NCBI RefSeq assembly: GCF_014836905.1
Contig: NZ_JACSPZ010000013.1
Coordinates: 1-53,742, forward strand
Length of the DNA: 53,742 bases
Reading direction: 5' to 3'
Source: Solibacillus faecavium
Lineage (GTDB): Bacteria; Bacillota; Bacilli; Bacillales_A; Planococcaceae
Numbering within the stretch: position 1 is the first letter of the stretch; the number at the start of each line of letters is the position of its first letter. The translations under genes and the position numbers were made by a program. Shown here one piece after another: positions 11,155 to 20,694 of this stretch. The notes below the pieces were generated by a model. The model did not search any database. It was given only the letters and a program-made list of their open reading frames with translations, and was not told where the DNA came from.

Positions 11155-11922
11155 CTACTGATTTCTTTTATAAATAATCGCTAATCCCTTTAAGGTAAGG
11201 AATGAATCGACAATATCAATCATTTGTGTTTCATCGGCAATTAGTTTTGCTAGTCCACCTGTGGCAATAACCATTGGCTCCTCTTTACTTTGAGCCTTCA
11301 TACGACCTACGATGCCCTCCACTTGTCCGATAAAACCGTAAAAAACACCTGCTTGCATTGCAGCAATCGTATTCTTCCCAACAACCTGCGATGCTCGGGC
11401 AATTTCAAAGCGGGGCAATTTTGCTGCCCGTACATTTAGCGCTTCTACAGAAATCGCAATTCCGGGTGCAATGGCGCCTCCTAAATAATCCCCACGCTCA
11501 TTTATAAAGCAGTACGTAATAGCTGTCCCAAAATCGATAATAATTAAAGGTCTGCCACCATATTGCTCTAAAGCGGCGACAGCATTAACAATACGGTCAG
11601 CCCCCACTTCACGTGGATTTTCATACTTTATATTCAAGCCGGTTTTTACACCTGGTCCAACAATTAAAGGCTGGGTATGAAAATATTTTTTGCACATTAA
11701 TTCAAGTGCAAACATTATAGGCGGCACAACTGAGGATATAATAATCCCCTTTATTTGTTCAAATGAAATGCCTTCATGAGCAAAAAACGCCTTAAATTGT
11801 ATCGCATATTCATCTTCTGTCTTCCGTATATTTGTTTCTGTCCGCCAATGATGTATGAGTTTATCATGATGATAAATACCTAAAGTAATATTGGAGTTTC
11901 CTGCATTCATTACTAAAATCAA
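11155..11922 (-). CDS. coaX: Type III pantothenate kinase, with an altered first phosphate motif
   Basis: Phosphorylates pantothenate in the first step of CoA synthesis. The 255-aa protein matches the family over [48 protein letters not shown] and [10 protein letters not shown]. Start: TTG at 11922 has AGGTG 6 bases upstream and gives [11 protein letters not shown]; a GTG three codons earlier overlaps that site. Oddity: the usual DVGNTN of the phosphate-1 motif reads NAGNSN, so the conserved Asp is Asn. The rest of the active site looks intact. It may still work, be weakened, or be backed up by another kinase. Confidence 0.9.
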   Translation of the reverse strand: MILVMNAGNSNITLGIYHHDKLIHHWRTETNIRKTEDEYAIQFKAFFAHEGISFEQIKGIIISSVVPPIMFALELMCKKYFHTQPLIVGPGVKTGLNIKYENPREVGADRIVNAVAALEQYGGRPLIIIDFGTAITYCFINERGDYLGGAIAPGIAISVEALNVRAAKLPRFEIARASQVVGKNTIAAMQAGVFYGFIGQVEGIVGRMKAQSKEEPMVIATGGLAKLIADETQMIDIVDSFLTLKGLAIIYKRNQ

Positions 11923-12030
11923 AAGCGACACCTACTTTTCATGTTCTGAAAAAATCATACCATATTTGATTATTCACTTTACAGTATTCCGTTTTTTCCT
12001 TTATCAGTTGAATAATAAAAAATCGAATGA

Positions 12031-12070
12031 AAAAACTGACTATCTCCTTTTCCTAGGAAATAGTCAGTTT
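12031..12070 (-). terminator. Intrinsic terminator of ftsH
   Basis: AAACTGACTA (12033-12042) pairs with TAGTCAGTTT (12061-12070). On the minus strand TTTTTC follows. It lies 8 bases past the ftsH stop, so coaX, starting about 110 bases on, needs its own promoter. Confidence 0.85.
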
Positions 12071-12077
12071 ACTTATA

Positions 12078-14111
12078 TTACTTTGGACGGTCTTCATCAA
12101 TGCCTTGTGGGCGATCATCTGACACATCTTTCGGTAAATCTTCTACAGTTGGAGGCGTCTTTTCACCTTGTACCTCTTCATTAATTGAAGCATTGCCTGC
12201 CGTTTCAATTGTTGGCGTTACTTCTTTTTCTGTTTGAGGCTCTGATTCTACTACCTCTTCTTCAGGAGGCAGTACACCATGGTCACGTAAATGTTCGATT
12301 TGCTGTGCATTTAACGTTTCAATGTTAATTAACGTATTTGCAATTAAATCAAGCAAGTCACGACGCTCTGTTAAAATACGTTTTGTACGAGCATATTGCT
12401 CATCGACAATACGTTGAACTTCTTTATCAATTTCATATGCTACTGTATCTGAGTAGTTTTGGTCTGAGCCGAAATCACGTCCTAAGAACGGATTACCACC
12501 TTGGTTTGAGCCATACTGAACAGCACCTAAACTATTGCTCATACCATACTCTGTTACCATCGCACGTGCAATGCTCGTTACTTTTTGGAAGTCATTATGT
12601 GCACCTGTTGATACTTCACCAAGTACGATTTCTTCCGCAACACGTCCACCTAAAAGGCCCGCGATACGGTCAAGTAACTCTTGCTTTGTCGTAAAGAAGC
12701 GCTCTTCTTTCGGTAACATAATCGCATAACCACCCGCTTGACCGCGTGGAACAATTGTTACTTTATGAACAGTATCTGCTTCATCTAATTCTAACCCAAC
12801 AACAACGTGACCCGCTTCATGGAAGGCAACAAGCTTTTTCTCTTTTGGAGAATAAACGCGGCTCGCTTTTGCCGGACCAGCGATAACGCGGTCCGATGCT
12901 TCATCAATATCAGCCATCGTGATTGTTTTTCTGTTTTTACGAGCTGCAACTAGGGCACCTTCGTTTAATAAGTTTTCTAAATCAGCACCTGAGAATCCTG
13001 GTGTACGCTGTGCAACGGCCGCTAAATCAACTGTATCCGCTAATGGCTTATTGCGTGCATGTACTTTTAGAATTGCTTCACGGCCTTTTACGTCTGGGTG
13101 ACCAACCGTAATTTGACGGTCAAAACGACCAGGACGTAATAATGCTTTATCTAGGATGTCTGGGCGGTTTGTCGCAGCGATAATGATAATCCCTTCGTTT
13201 GCACCGAAACCATCCATTTCAACTAATAATTGGTTTAATGTTTGTTCACGCTCATCGTGACCGCCACCAAGACCCGCACCACGTTGACGACCTACTGCAT
13301 CAATCTCATCAATGAAAATGATACATGGTGCATTTTTCTTCGCGTTTTCGAACAAGTCACGAACACGAGATGCACCGACACCGACGAACATTTCCACGAA
13401 GTCAGAACCTGAAATCGAGAAGAATGGTACACCTGCTTCACCTGCTACCGCACGTGCAAGTAATGTTTTACCAGTACCTGGAGGGCCTACAAGTAGAATC
13501 CCTTTAGGAATACGTGCACCGATATCAGTGAATTTACGGTGATCTTTTAGGAAGTCGACTACTTCGACAAGCTCTTGTTTCTCTTCATCGGCACCTGCTA
13601 CGTCGTTGAAGCGAACTTTTTTCTTTTGGTCATCATAAAGCTTAGCTTTTGATTTACCAAAGTTCATCACCTTATTACCGCCACCTTGAGATTGGCTTAA
13701 TAAGAAGAAGAATAAAATGATAATGATAACAAATGGAATAATGCTCGTAAGGAATGTTACGAACCCGCTTGTTTGCGGTTGTTCTAAAATTTCCACTCCT
13801 GGATATTCACCGTTTGCAACTTGATCTTGCATCTGCATAATACGGTCTACAGAAGTTTGGTCATTTTGTAAAACGTTTACTGTGAAAGTCTCGCCTTCTT
13901 CAGCACCGTTCATTTGACCTACGATTTTGTACACGCCTCGCTCAGGCTGTATTGTAATAGAGGCAACCTCATTACTTTCTAAAGCCTCAAAAAATGCGTG
14001 ATAATCAAGATTTTCAGTTGTCTGTTTTCCACCATTAAATGTTCCAAAAATCCCGATAATTACGAGAAAAATTAGTAAATAAAATATGGTGTATCGAAAT
14101 ATTCGATTCAT
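12078..14111 (-). CDS. ftsH: ATP-dependent zinc metalloprotease FtsH
   Basis: Membrane-bound AAA+ protease that degrades short-lived and misassembled membrane and cytosolic proteins; in B. subtilis it is needed for Spo0A activation and sporulation. The 677-aa protein has two membrane segments (residues ~7-24 and ~100-120), Walker A GPPGTGKT, Walker [12 protein letters not shown], the second region of homology [20 protein letters not shown], and the zinc site HEAGH. The C-terminal tail after about residue 610 is acidic and low in complexity. Start: ATG at 14111 with GAGGAGG 6 bases upstream. hprT precedes it by 176 bases, the order of B. subtilis. Confidence 0.97.
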   Translation of the reverse strand: MNRIFRYTIFYLLIFLVIIGIFGTFNGGKQTTENLDYHAFFEALESNEVASITIQPERGVYKIVGQMNGAEEGETFTVNVLQNDQTSVDRIMQMQDQVANGEYPGVEILEQPQTSGFVTFLTSIIPFVIIIILFFFLLSQSQGGGNKVMNFGKSKAKLYDDQKKKVRFNDVAGADEEKQELVEVVDFLKDHRKFTDIGARIPKGILLVGPPGTGKTLLARAVAGEAGVPFFSISGSDFVEMFVGVGASRVRDLFENAKKNAPCIIFIDEIDAVGRQRGAGLGGGHDEREQTLNQLLVEMDGFGANEGIIIIAATNRPDILDKALLRPGRFDRQITVGHPDVKGREAILKVHARNKPLADTVDLAAVAQRTPGFSGADLENLLNEGALVAARKNRKTITMADIDEASDRVIAGPAKASRVYSPKEKKLVAFHEAGHVVVGLELDEADTVHKVTIVPRGQAGGYAIMLPKEERFFTTKQELLDRIAGLLGGRVAEEIVLGEVSTGAHNDFQKVTSIARAMVTEYGMSNSLGAVQYGSNQGGNPFLGRDFGSDQNYSDTVAYEIDKEVQRIVDEQYARTKRILTERRDLLDLIANTLINIETLNAQQIEHLRDHGVLPPEEEVVESEPQTEKEVTPTIETAGNASINEEVQGEKTPPTVEDLPKDVSDDRPQGIDEDRPK

Positions 14112-14287
14112 CCCCAGCCTCCTCACAACGTTACAGAAAAACTATAAGTAAAATCTTAACATACGTTGAAATTTTCATACAACGAAAAGCACTCTAATTT
14201 TAAATGTTCAAACGAATTATGACAAAACCCGCTCTTTTTATCGATTATGCCAATGAAAAACAGCATTTGTATCGACTTTAATCCCAA

Positions 14288-14830
14288 TTAAAATGAATAA
14301 ACTTCACGTTTTAAAATTCCGATATATGGCAAGTTACGATATTTTTCCGCATAATCTAAACCGTAACCAACTACAAATCCGTCTGGAACTTCGAAGCCAA
14401 CAACATCTGCTTCTAAATTTACTTTGCGCCCAGATGGCTTATCTAGCAATGTAACAATTTTTATTGATTTTGCTTTACGGTACTTAAATAAATCGACTAA
14501 ATAGCTCAAAGTTAAACCGCTGTCGATGATGTCTTCAATAATAATGACATCGCGGCCTTCTACACTCGTATTTAAGTCTTTTACAATTTTTACTTCCCCT
14601 GATGATACTGTTGCATTACCGTATGAAGTAACGTCCATAAAATCCAACTCAACATACGAATCAAAACGCTTCATTAAATCTGTCATAAAAGGCATAGCAC
14701 CTTTTAATACACCAACTGCCAATGGGAAAAGTTCTTTATATTCCTCTGTCAGTTCTGCACCAAGTTCTTTAATACGCTCTTGGATTTGTTCTTCTGTAAT
14801 CATAATTTTTTCAATATCATTTTGAATCAT
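14288..14830 (-). CDS. hprT: Hypoxanthine phosphoribosyltransferase
   Basis: Salvages hypoxanthine and guanine to IMP and GMP using PRPP. At 180 aa it has the normal length. It has the flexible-loop region [20 protein letters not shown] and the PRPP signature [18 protein letters not shown], with a C-terminal purine-binding part [34 protein letters not shown] lies before the ATG. In Bacillales this gene sits between tilS and ftsH, as here; in B. subtilis TilS and HprT were reported to interact in ftsH regulation (family knowledge, not seen here). Confidence 0.96.
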   Translation of the reverse strand: MIQNDIEKIMITEEQIQERIKELGAELTEEYKELFPLAVGVLKGAMPFMTDLMKRFDSYVELDFMDVTSYGNATVSSGEVKIVKDLNTSVEGRDVIIIEDIIDSGLTLSYLVDLFKYRKAKSIKIVTLLDKPSGRKVNLEADVVGFEVPDGFVVGYGLDYAEKYRNLPYIGILKREVYSF

Positions 14831-14862
14831 GAGTAGATTCCTCCTTTAATTAATTAAACTTT

Positions 14863-16269
14863 CTAAAGACGTTCATTGCTGTCGACAAGAAGCACCATTG
14901 AATGCACTGTCGATTTTACATTAGAAAATTTATTGTTTACGCGCACAGCTAATATGGAGAGCAACTCATCATTAGCATCTACTAACAACGGCCAACTAGC
15001 TCTTTTTAAGAAAGGAATCTTGTCATCAATAAAAATGCGAGATACTTTTTTCTGGTGCTGCATGCCATGTAGCGCAATACGATCCCCTTGTTTTGGAGAC
15101 CTTATGAATAATGGAAACGATACAGATGACGCTTCGAAAAAATGTGGATGATATTGTTGTAATAGAGCATCATCACATAACGTAAGTTCTCCGATATAAA
15201 TGCGCATCGTCCCAAGCATGTACCACTCATTCAAAACGATTTGTTGTTTTTCCATCAAAAAGCTCTTCTTTTTAGTTTCAAATACAACTTCATCGTATTG
15301 TCGCCGGGCAATAAAATTCTCAGGTAAATCAAGTGTACGACTTCCTTCAGACGTTGAAAACAACGCCAAAACTGTCGTACAAAGTACATAGCTTTGAAAC
15401 GTTTTTGAATCGTTATAAAGATAACTTAATAGTATTAAAACGAGCCTTCTTTGTAAAGCAAGTGGTTCTTTTTGAAATGCGGAAACATTCACTTTGTAAT
15501 AATTTTTGTCAAATTTATTAAAAAGCTCAGAAAAACGCACTTTTGCAAGGTCCATTAAATACGTATCATCTTCTGTAAGTTGTTGTGCGATTTGTACGGC
15601 ATGTTGGGACACGAGGGGATTTTCTTCTTTTAAAATTGGCACGACATGATGACGAAATCGATTGCGGGTATAATCATTCTTTGCGTTGCTTGGATCTTCA
15701 CGGTATAAAATGCTTTTACTATGTAAATATTCCCCAATTTCATGTTTTGTAACCATCAAAAACGGGCGAATTACCGTATAATCATAAAATTTTCGAATCG
15801 GTAAAATTCCTTTTAATCCATTTAACGAACTCGCTTTCGTCAGTGCCATTAACATGGATTCCAATTGATCGTCTGCATGATGGGCCGTTACTAGTTTTGT
15901 GCATTTGTGTGCATCCATGACCTCTTCAAAATAACGATAGCGCTCTTGACGGCAAATTGCCTGGATATTGCCTCCGTCTCTTTGCTGAATTTCTGCAATA
16001 GGAATAGCACAGCTGTAAAAAGGGATTCCCCAAGTTTTACACGTCTCTTCCACAAATTCACAATCCTCAGCCGATTGCTCGCCGCGTAACATATGATCGA
16101 CATGGGCTACGGCGAGCTCGATTTGAAAGTAGCTTTGAAAATGGTGAAAAAAAGAAAGAAGCGCCATCGAATCAACGCCTCCTGAACAAGCAATTAATAG
16201 TTTTTCACCATCTTCTATAAGCTGATGCTCTTTTATAAAAGCTAAAACACGATGTTCTAAACTGTGCAT
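14863..16269 (-). CDS. tilS: tRNA(Ile)-lysidine synthase
   Basis: Modifies C34 of the CAU-anticodon tRNA-Ile to lysidine so that it reads AUA; essential. The 468-aa protein has the PP-loop ACSGGVDSMALL at residues 28-39, VDHMLRGEQSAEDCEFV, the catalytic block HHADDQLESMLM and NDYTRNRFRHHVVPIL, plus a C-terminal TilS domain (FIRSPKQGDRIALHGMQHQKKVSRIFIDDKIP). RBS GAGGTG is 5 bases before the ATG. It starts only 20 bases after spoIIE; in B. subtilis yabS and yabT lie between them. Confidence 0.96.
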   Translation of the reverse strand: MHSLEHRVLAFIKEHQLIEDGEKLLIACSGGVDSMALLSFFHHFQSYFQIELAVAHVDHMLRGEQSAEDCEFVEETCKTWGIPFYSCAIPIAEIQQRDGGNIQAICRQERYRYFEEVMDAHKCTKLVTAHHADDQLESMLMALTKASSLNGLKGILPIRKFYDYTVIRPFLMVTKHEIGEYLHSKSILYREDPSNAKNDYTRNRFRHHVVPILKEENPLVSQHAVQIAQQLTEDDTYLMDLAKVRFSELFNKFDKNYYKVNVSAFQKEPLALQRRLVLILLSYLYNDSKTFQSYVLCTTVLALFSTSEGSRTLDLPENFIARRQYDEVVFETKKKSFLMEKQQIVLNEWYMLGTMRIYIGELTLCDDALLQQYHPHFFEASSVSFPLFIRSPKQGDRIALHGMQHQKKVSRIFIDDKIPFLKRASWPLLVDANDELLSILAVRVNNKFSNVKSTVHSMVLLVDSNERL

Positions 16270-16289
16270 TTTTTCACCTCATAAACCGT

Positions 16290-18644
16290 TCAATGTTTGA
16301 TTGTTGGTCGAAATACTTGCCATGGCTTTGTTACATGTTGCAGACGGAACAGCATTACAGTACAGTCGTCCGCAATTGGGTACATTTGTTTGAATTGAGT
16401 CATTACATCAAATAATACAACTTGGATAGAGGCACCTTTTTCGATTCCTTGACGAATCAAACGGATAAATAATTGTTCTTGAGCATCCCATTGTGCGGAG
16501 GGTGAAAACAATCCATCCGAAATCATTAAAATAACGTCCTCTGATAATAATGGGGTCATTTCAGTGTCGATCGCGAAATTCGGTAAAAAGCCAATCGGTG
16601 CACTTGTACTCTCTATTTTAAATAAATCTGGTCCTCTCAACACGTAAGTTGTCATGCCGCCTGCTTTCCAGCACCATAAATGACCGAACTGTAAATCAAC
16701 CAAGGCAAAATCCATCGTAGCATACATATCGGAATCATTTTTTAATGACATAACGTAATGCATCGTATGCATAGCCGTTTCAGGATCCATGTTATACGTT
16801 ATACAATCTTGCATCATTTGAATTAAACGTTCGCTTTCTTCGTGTGCCCTCACATTCGTTCCCATACCATCTGATAGCATAACCGCCATTAACCCTGGGT
16901 GAATCGGAAATACTCGGTAGGAATCTCCGGAAATCGTATGGTGCGCATGCGAGTACGTATATATATCATACTCCAATTGATAACGGATTGCCGAGCGAAA
17001 CTTTATTTGTCGATAAAAAATAGGCGATTGCTGTTCATAAATCGATTCGCCTTTCAGTGGTTCATGAAGCAAATCGAACAATTGCTGTTCTAGCTGCTGA
17101 ATCACAATGTGTGCATCTCGCTGGTCTGCAATATAACAAATAAATTCACGATCCCCTATTTCTGTTTTTAACCACTGGATATGCAGACAATGGATATCAC
17201 GTTCATTTAAATATTGCTGAATATCTCCATCTACTTCTGTTGAACCGACATCTAACTGGTGACTGCTTAAAAGCTTTTCAAAATGACTGCTTAAGTCACG
17301 CAGCTGTAAAGCAATCATCTTTTTACCATGATAATACTCACGTTCCATATGTTCTTTTTGCATAGCCGATTCCAACTCTTCTAGCAGCTTAGAAGACTTT
17401 ATACACTTTCCTTTAAGTTGCTCCTCAACACGCATCCATGCAACAGGTTTTGGACTCCTTTTTGCTAATCGCCAAGCATTGATCGTCTCTTCCATTTCTC
17501 TATTTTTTCCCCAGCATTGTTCATATTTAAAACAGCTAGAGCAAATTAAAAACGGCTCTACTTTCTTTTCGTTTTTTGTTGATGGTTGTGTAAAACGTTC
17601 AAAAACAAGTTCCTTCATGAATGACACAAAGTGCTGAAATTGCTTGAGCTGAACTTCCACTACTTCATTGCGATTCACTTGAACGATACTGACCGTTTGC
17701 TGCTTATAATACATTTGACAGTATGAGAGCACATTTTTCGGTACTAATAAAAATCCAATCGCTCCTGTTAACATCGATAAAAAATAAACACTGTCTATCG
17801 GTAATGTCGCATCATAGAAAAAGAAAAAGACACTTGGGAGCAAACTAAACAATGCAACTATATAACGCCCTTGATTTTGTACTAATGCTGCAACCAAACC
17901 TGTACAAGCATATAAAATCATCATACCCGTGAAGGATAAATTGGCGAGTCCCATAAAGAACCCAAGAGATAATGAAAAGATTACGGTAGCCCCTACTGTA
18001 GAAGTATAGGCAACGAGGCAAATTAGAAAGTGAAGTAAAATGAGCGGTAATGAAAAGTAAAGTAGAGTCATGCTTTGCATACCTACCATTACACCCGCCA
18101 AAATAATCATGATTGCCGTGATTTTGTCCCTTGTCCATTCAATATGGCCTACTTCGTTAGTTTGTAATGTTAGAAGTCGAATAAAAAATAACATAGAAAC
18201 GGAGAAAAAGCACTCATAAATAATATAGAATAATACCATGACAGACGGTGTACCACTATGCAGCATCATTTGCCATAATAATTGTACGATGACGATGCTG
18301 CTTGCCAGCAAAATATATGGAGATAGTTTCAAAAACTTAAATCTTACGAGACATTCCATGAAAAGTAATTGTACTAAAACAATAGCAACTTGCCCAAAAC
18401 CAAGGAAGCAAGTTCCGATTATTCCTCCTAGTAATGCACTCTTTTGAAAAACAGCAAATCGGGTCCGTATAATAAGCCAGAAAGGTAGAAACAATGGAAC
18501 AACTGCTTCAAAAAAAACAGCCTGAGCAAAACAAAAGGCTAGAAAGACTATAGCACTTGATATTATCATTTTTGATTTTTCTTTATATAATAATAGGCTT
18601 AAATTAAATGTTTGAAACTCATTTTGATTGTTTAATGTCACCAT
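16290..18644 (-). CDS. spoIIE: Stage II sporulation protein E (SpoIIE phosphatase)
   Basis: Membrane PP2C-family phosphatase that dephosphorylates SpoIIAA-P in the forespore to release sigma-F, and also works at the polar septum. The 784-aa protein has a polytopic N-terminal region (about residues 20-320, ten or so hydrophobic segments), a central regulatory region, and a C-terminal PP2C domain with metal-binding motifs MLSDGMGTN and ILMISDGLFSPS. It is slightly shorter than the 827-aa B. subtilis protein. Start: ATG at 18644 with AAGGTGAT about 9 bases upstream; the longer GTG start lies inside that site. Confidence 0.95.
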   Translation of the reverse strand: MVTLNNQNEFQTFNLSLLLYKEKSKMIISSAIVFLAFCFAQAVFFEAVVPLFLPFWLIIRTRFAVFQKSALLGGIIGTCFLGFGQVAIVLVQLLFMECLVRFKFLKLSPYILLASSIVIVQLLWQMMLHSGTPSVMVLFYIIYECFFSVSMLFFIRLLTLQTNEVGHIEWTRDKITAIMIILAGVMVGMQSMTLLYFSLPLILLHFLICLVAYTSTVGATVIFSLSLGFFMGLANLSFTGMMILYACTGLVAALVQNQGRYIVALFSLLPSVFFFFYDATLPIDSVYFLSMLTGAIGFLLVPKNVLSYCQMYYKQQTVSIVQVNRNEVVEVQLKQFQHFVSFMKELVFERFTQPSTKNEKKVEPFLICSSCFKYEQCWGKNREMEETINAWRLAKRSPKPVAWMRVEEQLKGKCIKSSKLLEELESAMQKEHMEREYYHGKKMIALQLRDLSSHFEKLLSSHQLDVGSTEVDGDIQQYLNERDIHCLHIQWLKTEIGDREFICYIADQRDAHIVIQQLEQQLFDLLHEPLKGESIYEQQSPIFYRQIKFRSAIRYQLEYDIYTYSHAHHTISGDSYRVFPIHPGLMAVMLSDGMGTNVRAHEESERLIQMMQDCITYNMDPETAMHTMHYVMSLKNDSDMYATMDFALVDLQFGHLWCWKAGGMTTYVLRGPDLFKIESTSAPIGFLPNFAIDTEMTPLLSEDVILMISDGLFSPSAQWDAQEQLFIRLIRQGIEKGASIQVVLFDVMTQFKQMYPIADDCTVMLFRLQHVTKPWQVFRPTIKH

Positions 18645-18733
18645 TTTTACTATCACCTTTTCTTTTTATCGCTATTATACAAATGCTTGAAAAGTGAATT
18701 TTGTCTGTTTGTAGGACTGCTTATAAAAAATTG

Positions 18734-18740
18734 TTCGACG
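18734..18740 (-). promoter_or_regulatory. Possible Spo0A box upstream of spoIIE
   Basis: CGTCGAA on the minus strand matches the 0A box TGTCGAA at six of seven bases, about 90 bases upstream of the spoIIE start. A -10-like TATAAT lies nearer the gene, with no good -35 at 17 bases. In B. subtilis spoIIE is activated by Spo0A-P at a promoter of this kind. The match is suggestive only. Confidence 0.35.
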
Positions 18741-18854
18741 GATTTTTTAAGGGAATATGCACGTTTTTAACTTAATTTCTAATCAAAATACAAAAAAATA
18801 ATTATTACCCATTTTCCTTTCCATAAAGGCCTCAAAATTTAGCGGAAATTGTTG

Positions 18855-18883
18855 TTGACACTTATTACAACGCATTGTATTAT
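18855..18883 (+). promoter_or_regulatory. Promoter of the tRNA-Met/tRNA-Glu unit
   Basis: A perfect -35 TTGACA (18855-18860), a 17-base spacer and -10 TATTAT (18878-18883) lie 19 bases before tRNA-Met on the plus strand. Confidence 0.85.
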
Positions 18884-18902
18884 TAGTTCTGTTGTTAATT
18901 TT

Positions 18903-18979
18903 GGCGGTGTAGCTCAGTTGGCTAGAGCACTCGGTTCATACCCGAAAGGTCGTGGGTTCGACTCCCTCTGCCGCCACCA
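18903..18979 (+). tRNA. tRNA-Met (anticodon CAT), elongator type
   Basis: 77 bases including an encoded CCA. The acceptor arm GGCGGTG pairs with TGCCGCC (two wobbles), the anticodon loop is TTCATAC, and the T-loop phrase GGGTTCGACTCCC is present. Initiator features (an unpaired first base pair and three G-C pairs in the anticodon stem) are lacking, so this is the elongator. B. subtilis has the same Met-Glu pair between yabR and spoIIE. Confidence 0.95.
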
Positions 18980-18985
18980 TTTTTA

Positions 18986-19057
18986 GGCCCGTTGGTCAAG
19001 TGGTTAAGACACCGCCCTTTCACGGCGGTAACACGGGTTCGAATCCCGTACGGGTCA
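18986..19057 (+). tRNA. tRNA-Glu (anticodon TTC)
   Basis: 72 bases with no encoded CCA. The acceptor GGCCCGT pairs with ACGGGTC, the anticodon loop is CTTTCAC, and the T-arm is CGGGTTCGAATCCCG. It lies 6 bases after tRNA-Met, in one transcript. Confidence 0.95.
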
Positions 19058-19065
19058 TCTTAAGG

Positions 19066-19103
19066 GCTGTTTAGGAAAACATTATTTCCTAGGCGGCTTT
19101 TTT
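19066..19103 (+). terminator. Terminator of the tRNA unit
   Basis: GCTGTTTAGGAAA (19066-19078) pairs with TTTCCTAGGCGGC (19085-19097) using three G-U pairs. Six T residues follow. Confidence 0.8.
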
Positions 19104-19174
19104 CTATTTTGGGATTTCATAACAATCTTTTTGCTTTATACTTTATAATGTTGAAGTAAGAGGAGGCGTTTTCT

Positions 19175-19366
19175 TTGGTACAAAACTTTACATACTTGGC
19201 TTTTCTTTGTGGTGTGAGCATGCTTTTAGTTGTTGGAGGCGTTATTTTAACCAACTTGCCTCTCCCTCTACAGATTATAATGATTGCAGTTGGTCTTGTT
19301 GGAGGGATCTTCTGTTTTATTACACTCATCCGCTTGCTAATAAAACATAATGCAGAAAGAGAATAG
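19175..19366 (+). CDS. Small hydrophobic two-helix membrane protein, unknown function
   Basis: I do not recognise this 63-aa protein. It begins MVQNFTYLAFLCGVSMLLVV and has two membrane segments (about residues 7-26 and 31-54), separated by NLPLPLQ, and a short charged tail (KHNAERE). The start is a TTG with a perfect AGGAGG 8 bases upstream (19161-19166), which makes it a real gene despite the rare start. A -10-like TATAAT lies at 19144-19149. It is on the plus strand just after the tRNA terminator and shares a bidirectional terminator with the convergent yabR. B. subtilis has nothing obvious at this place. Confidence 0.7.
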   Translation: MVQNFTYLAFLCGVSMLLVVGGVILTNLPLPLQIIMIAVGLVGGIFCFITLIRLLIKHNAERE

Positions 19367-19445
19367 CTTATACGTATAGGGCTTTACGCGGTAGCATAAC
19401 TTTGCGTTGAGTTTACTGCGGAGCCGAAATATTTATACAAAGAAA

Positions 19446-19482
19446 GGCAGTGTTAAAAGTCAATTTGACTTTTAACACTGCC
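19446..19482. terminator. Bidirectional terminator between the small membrane gene and yabR
   Basis: The perfect 16-bp stem GGCAGTGTTAAAAGTC (19446-19461) pairs with 19467-19482 over a 5-base loop. The minus-strand side ends in TTTCTTTG and the plus side in TTATCTTT. It belongs to a family of look-alike terminators in this window. Confidence 0.88.
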
Positions 19483-19532
19483 TTATCTTTCATCTATTCG
19501 ACACTTTTTCTACGTTCAAACAGCCAGCAAAA

Positions 19533-19961
19533 TTATCCTCTGCGAGCTCCACGGCCACCGCGCTTAGACTCAGTTGCACGCTTTAATGTAGTTAAACGCT
19601 CATCGCTATCTTTTAAGAAACGCGCCATCTTCTGTTCAAAGTTCTCTTTTGGTTGACGATCATTACGATCGTTAGAACGGTTGTTTTCGCGACGAGGACG
19701 CTGTGGACGCTCTGGTCGCTCAGCTTGAGGCTTTGCTTTACGAATTGAAAGACCAATCTTTCCATCCGCTTCAACATTCATCACTTTAACTTCGACTTCA
19801 TCGCCTACTTTAAGATGCTCGTTAATATCTTTTACGTAGTTATCTGCCACTTCACTAATGTGAACTAAACCTGTTTTCCCATCTGGAAGCTCAACGAATG
19901 CGCCAAAATTTGTGATGCCTGTTACCTTACCTTGTACTTTGCTGCCTACTTCAATTGACAT
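19533..19961 (-). CDS. yabR: S1-domain RNA-binding protein (YabR-like general stress protein 13 family)
   Basis: A 142-aa protein. Residues 5-72 form one S1 RNA-binding domain (GSKVQGKVTGITNFGAFVEL, GLVHISEVADNYVKDI, VKVMNVEADGKIGLSIRKA). The rest is a basic, Arg/Asn-rich tail with clusters such as RPERPQRPRRENNR and an RGGRGARRG end, probably a disordered RNA-binding extension. The exact function in Bacillales is unknown; an association with ribosomes or RNA is inferred from the domain. RBS AAGGAGGAG precedes the ATG. It lies on its own between the divIC terminator and its own terminator. Confidence 0.93.
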   Translation of the reverse strand: MSIEVGSKVQGKVTGITNFGAFVELPDGKTGLVHISEVADNYVKDINEHLKVGDEVEVKVMNVEADGKIGLSIRKAKPQAERPERPQRPRRENNRSNDRNDRQPKENFEQKMARFLKDSDERLTTLKRATESKRGGRGARRG

Positions 19962-20070
19962 AAAAAAAATGCTCCTCCTTAAATTTTAAGAGACTCTTCG
20001 ATTGAAAAGCCATTTATCAATTATAATGAAACTTTTGTTCAATAGCTTCTTCTCTAATTATAGCTAACAT

Positions 20071-20095
20071 AAAAAGAGTGTCAACAAGACACTCT
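20071..20095 (-). terminator. Intrinsic terminator after divIC
   Basis: AGAGTGTC (20075-20082) pairs with GACACTCT (20088-20095) over a 5-base loop. TTTTTATG follows on the minus strand. It separates divIC from yabR. Confidence 0.85.
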
Positions 20096-20219
20096 AACTA
20101 GAGGCAAATTATACCAAGTATTTTATGACAAAATGAACATATTGATTGGTTTTTTTATTTAATTTTCAAAGTAGCATTCCTTCTTAAACAATTGTAACCA
20201 ACAACCGTTAAAACGCTTT

Positions 20220-20645
20220 CTAATCATCATCTTCTTCATCTTTAGCTTTTTCGGATTTGTTAGGGATAGTAAAAATAATTTCGCCTTCATCGGAAAGGAA
20301 AAACTCTTTCCGTGCCAACTTAGCAATATATTCATCGTCTTCCAATTTTGCTATTTGCAAGTTTAAAAGCTCTTGTTTGTGTAATGCTTCATCTAGTAAT
20401 GCAGTAGCAGCAACTTTTGCTTCCTCTTTCGCAGCGAGACGTTCATGTTGAACCATATTTGCCTTAACTAATAAAACAATTGCTACCGTTGCAAGAATGA
20501 AAAATACAGCGATTCTTCTACGACGTCTAACAGCTATTTTTGCTTTAATTTGAGCTCGAGCTTGCGGATTTGATCGGACATAGTCGTTATTTAACGGCTG
20601 TACATTCTGATTATGTAGCTCTTCTTGCACATTTCTTCTTCCCAT
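20220..20645 (-). CDS. divIC: Cell-division protein DivIC
   Basis: Bitopic divisome protein that forms a complex with FtsL and DivIB at the septum. The 141-aa protein has a basic cytoplasmic N-terminus, a single membrane segment at about residues 45-63 (IAVFFILATVAIVLLVKAN), an extracellular coiled coil (DEALHKQELLNLQIAKLEDD), the family phrase YIAKLARKEFFLSDEGEIIF, and an acidic end. Start: ATG at 20645 with GGGAGG 8 bases upstream; the longer GTG start is not supported. It lies 49 bases after yabQ, as in B. subtilis. Confidence 0.93.
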   Translation of the reverse strand: MGRRNVQEELHNQNVQPLNNDYVRSNPQARAQIKAKIAVRRRRRIAVFFILATVAIVLLVKANMVQHERLAAKEEAKVAATALLDEALHKQELLNLQIAKLEDDEYIAKLARKEFFLSDEGEIIFTIPNKSEKAKDEEDDD

Positions 20646-20694
20646 TCCCGTCGCCTCCCTCACTATAACTATTCGTTCTAATTATACAAATTCC

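Noticed and set aside
16899-17093. Plus-strand ORFs inside spoIIE, ftsH, mfd, metS and similar genes
   Set aside because: They are antisense shadows of strongly recognised minus-strand genes; none has a ribosome site or a recognisable domain.
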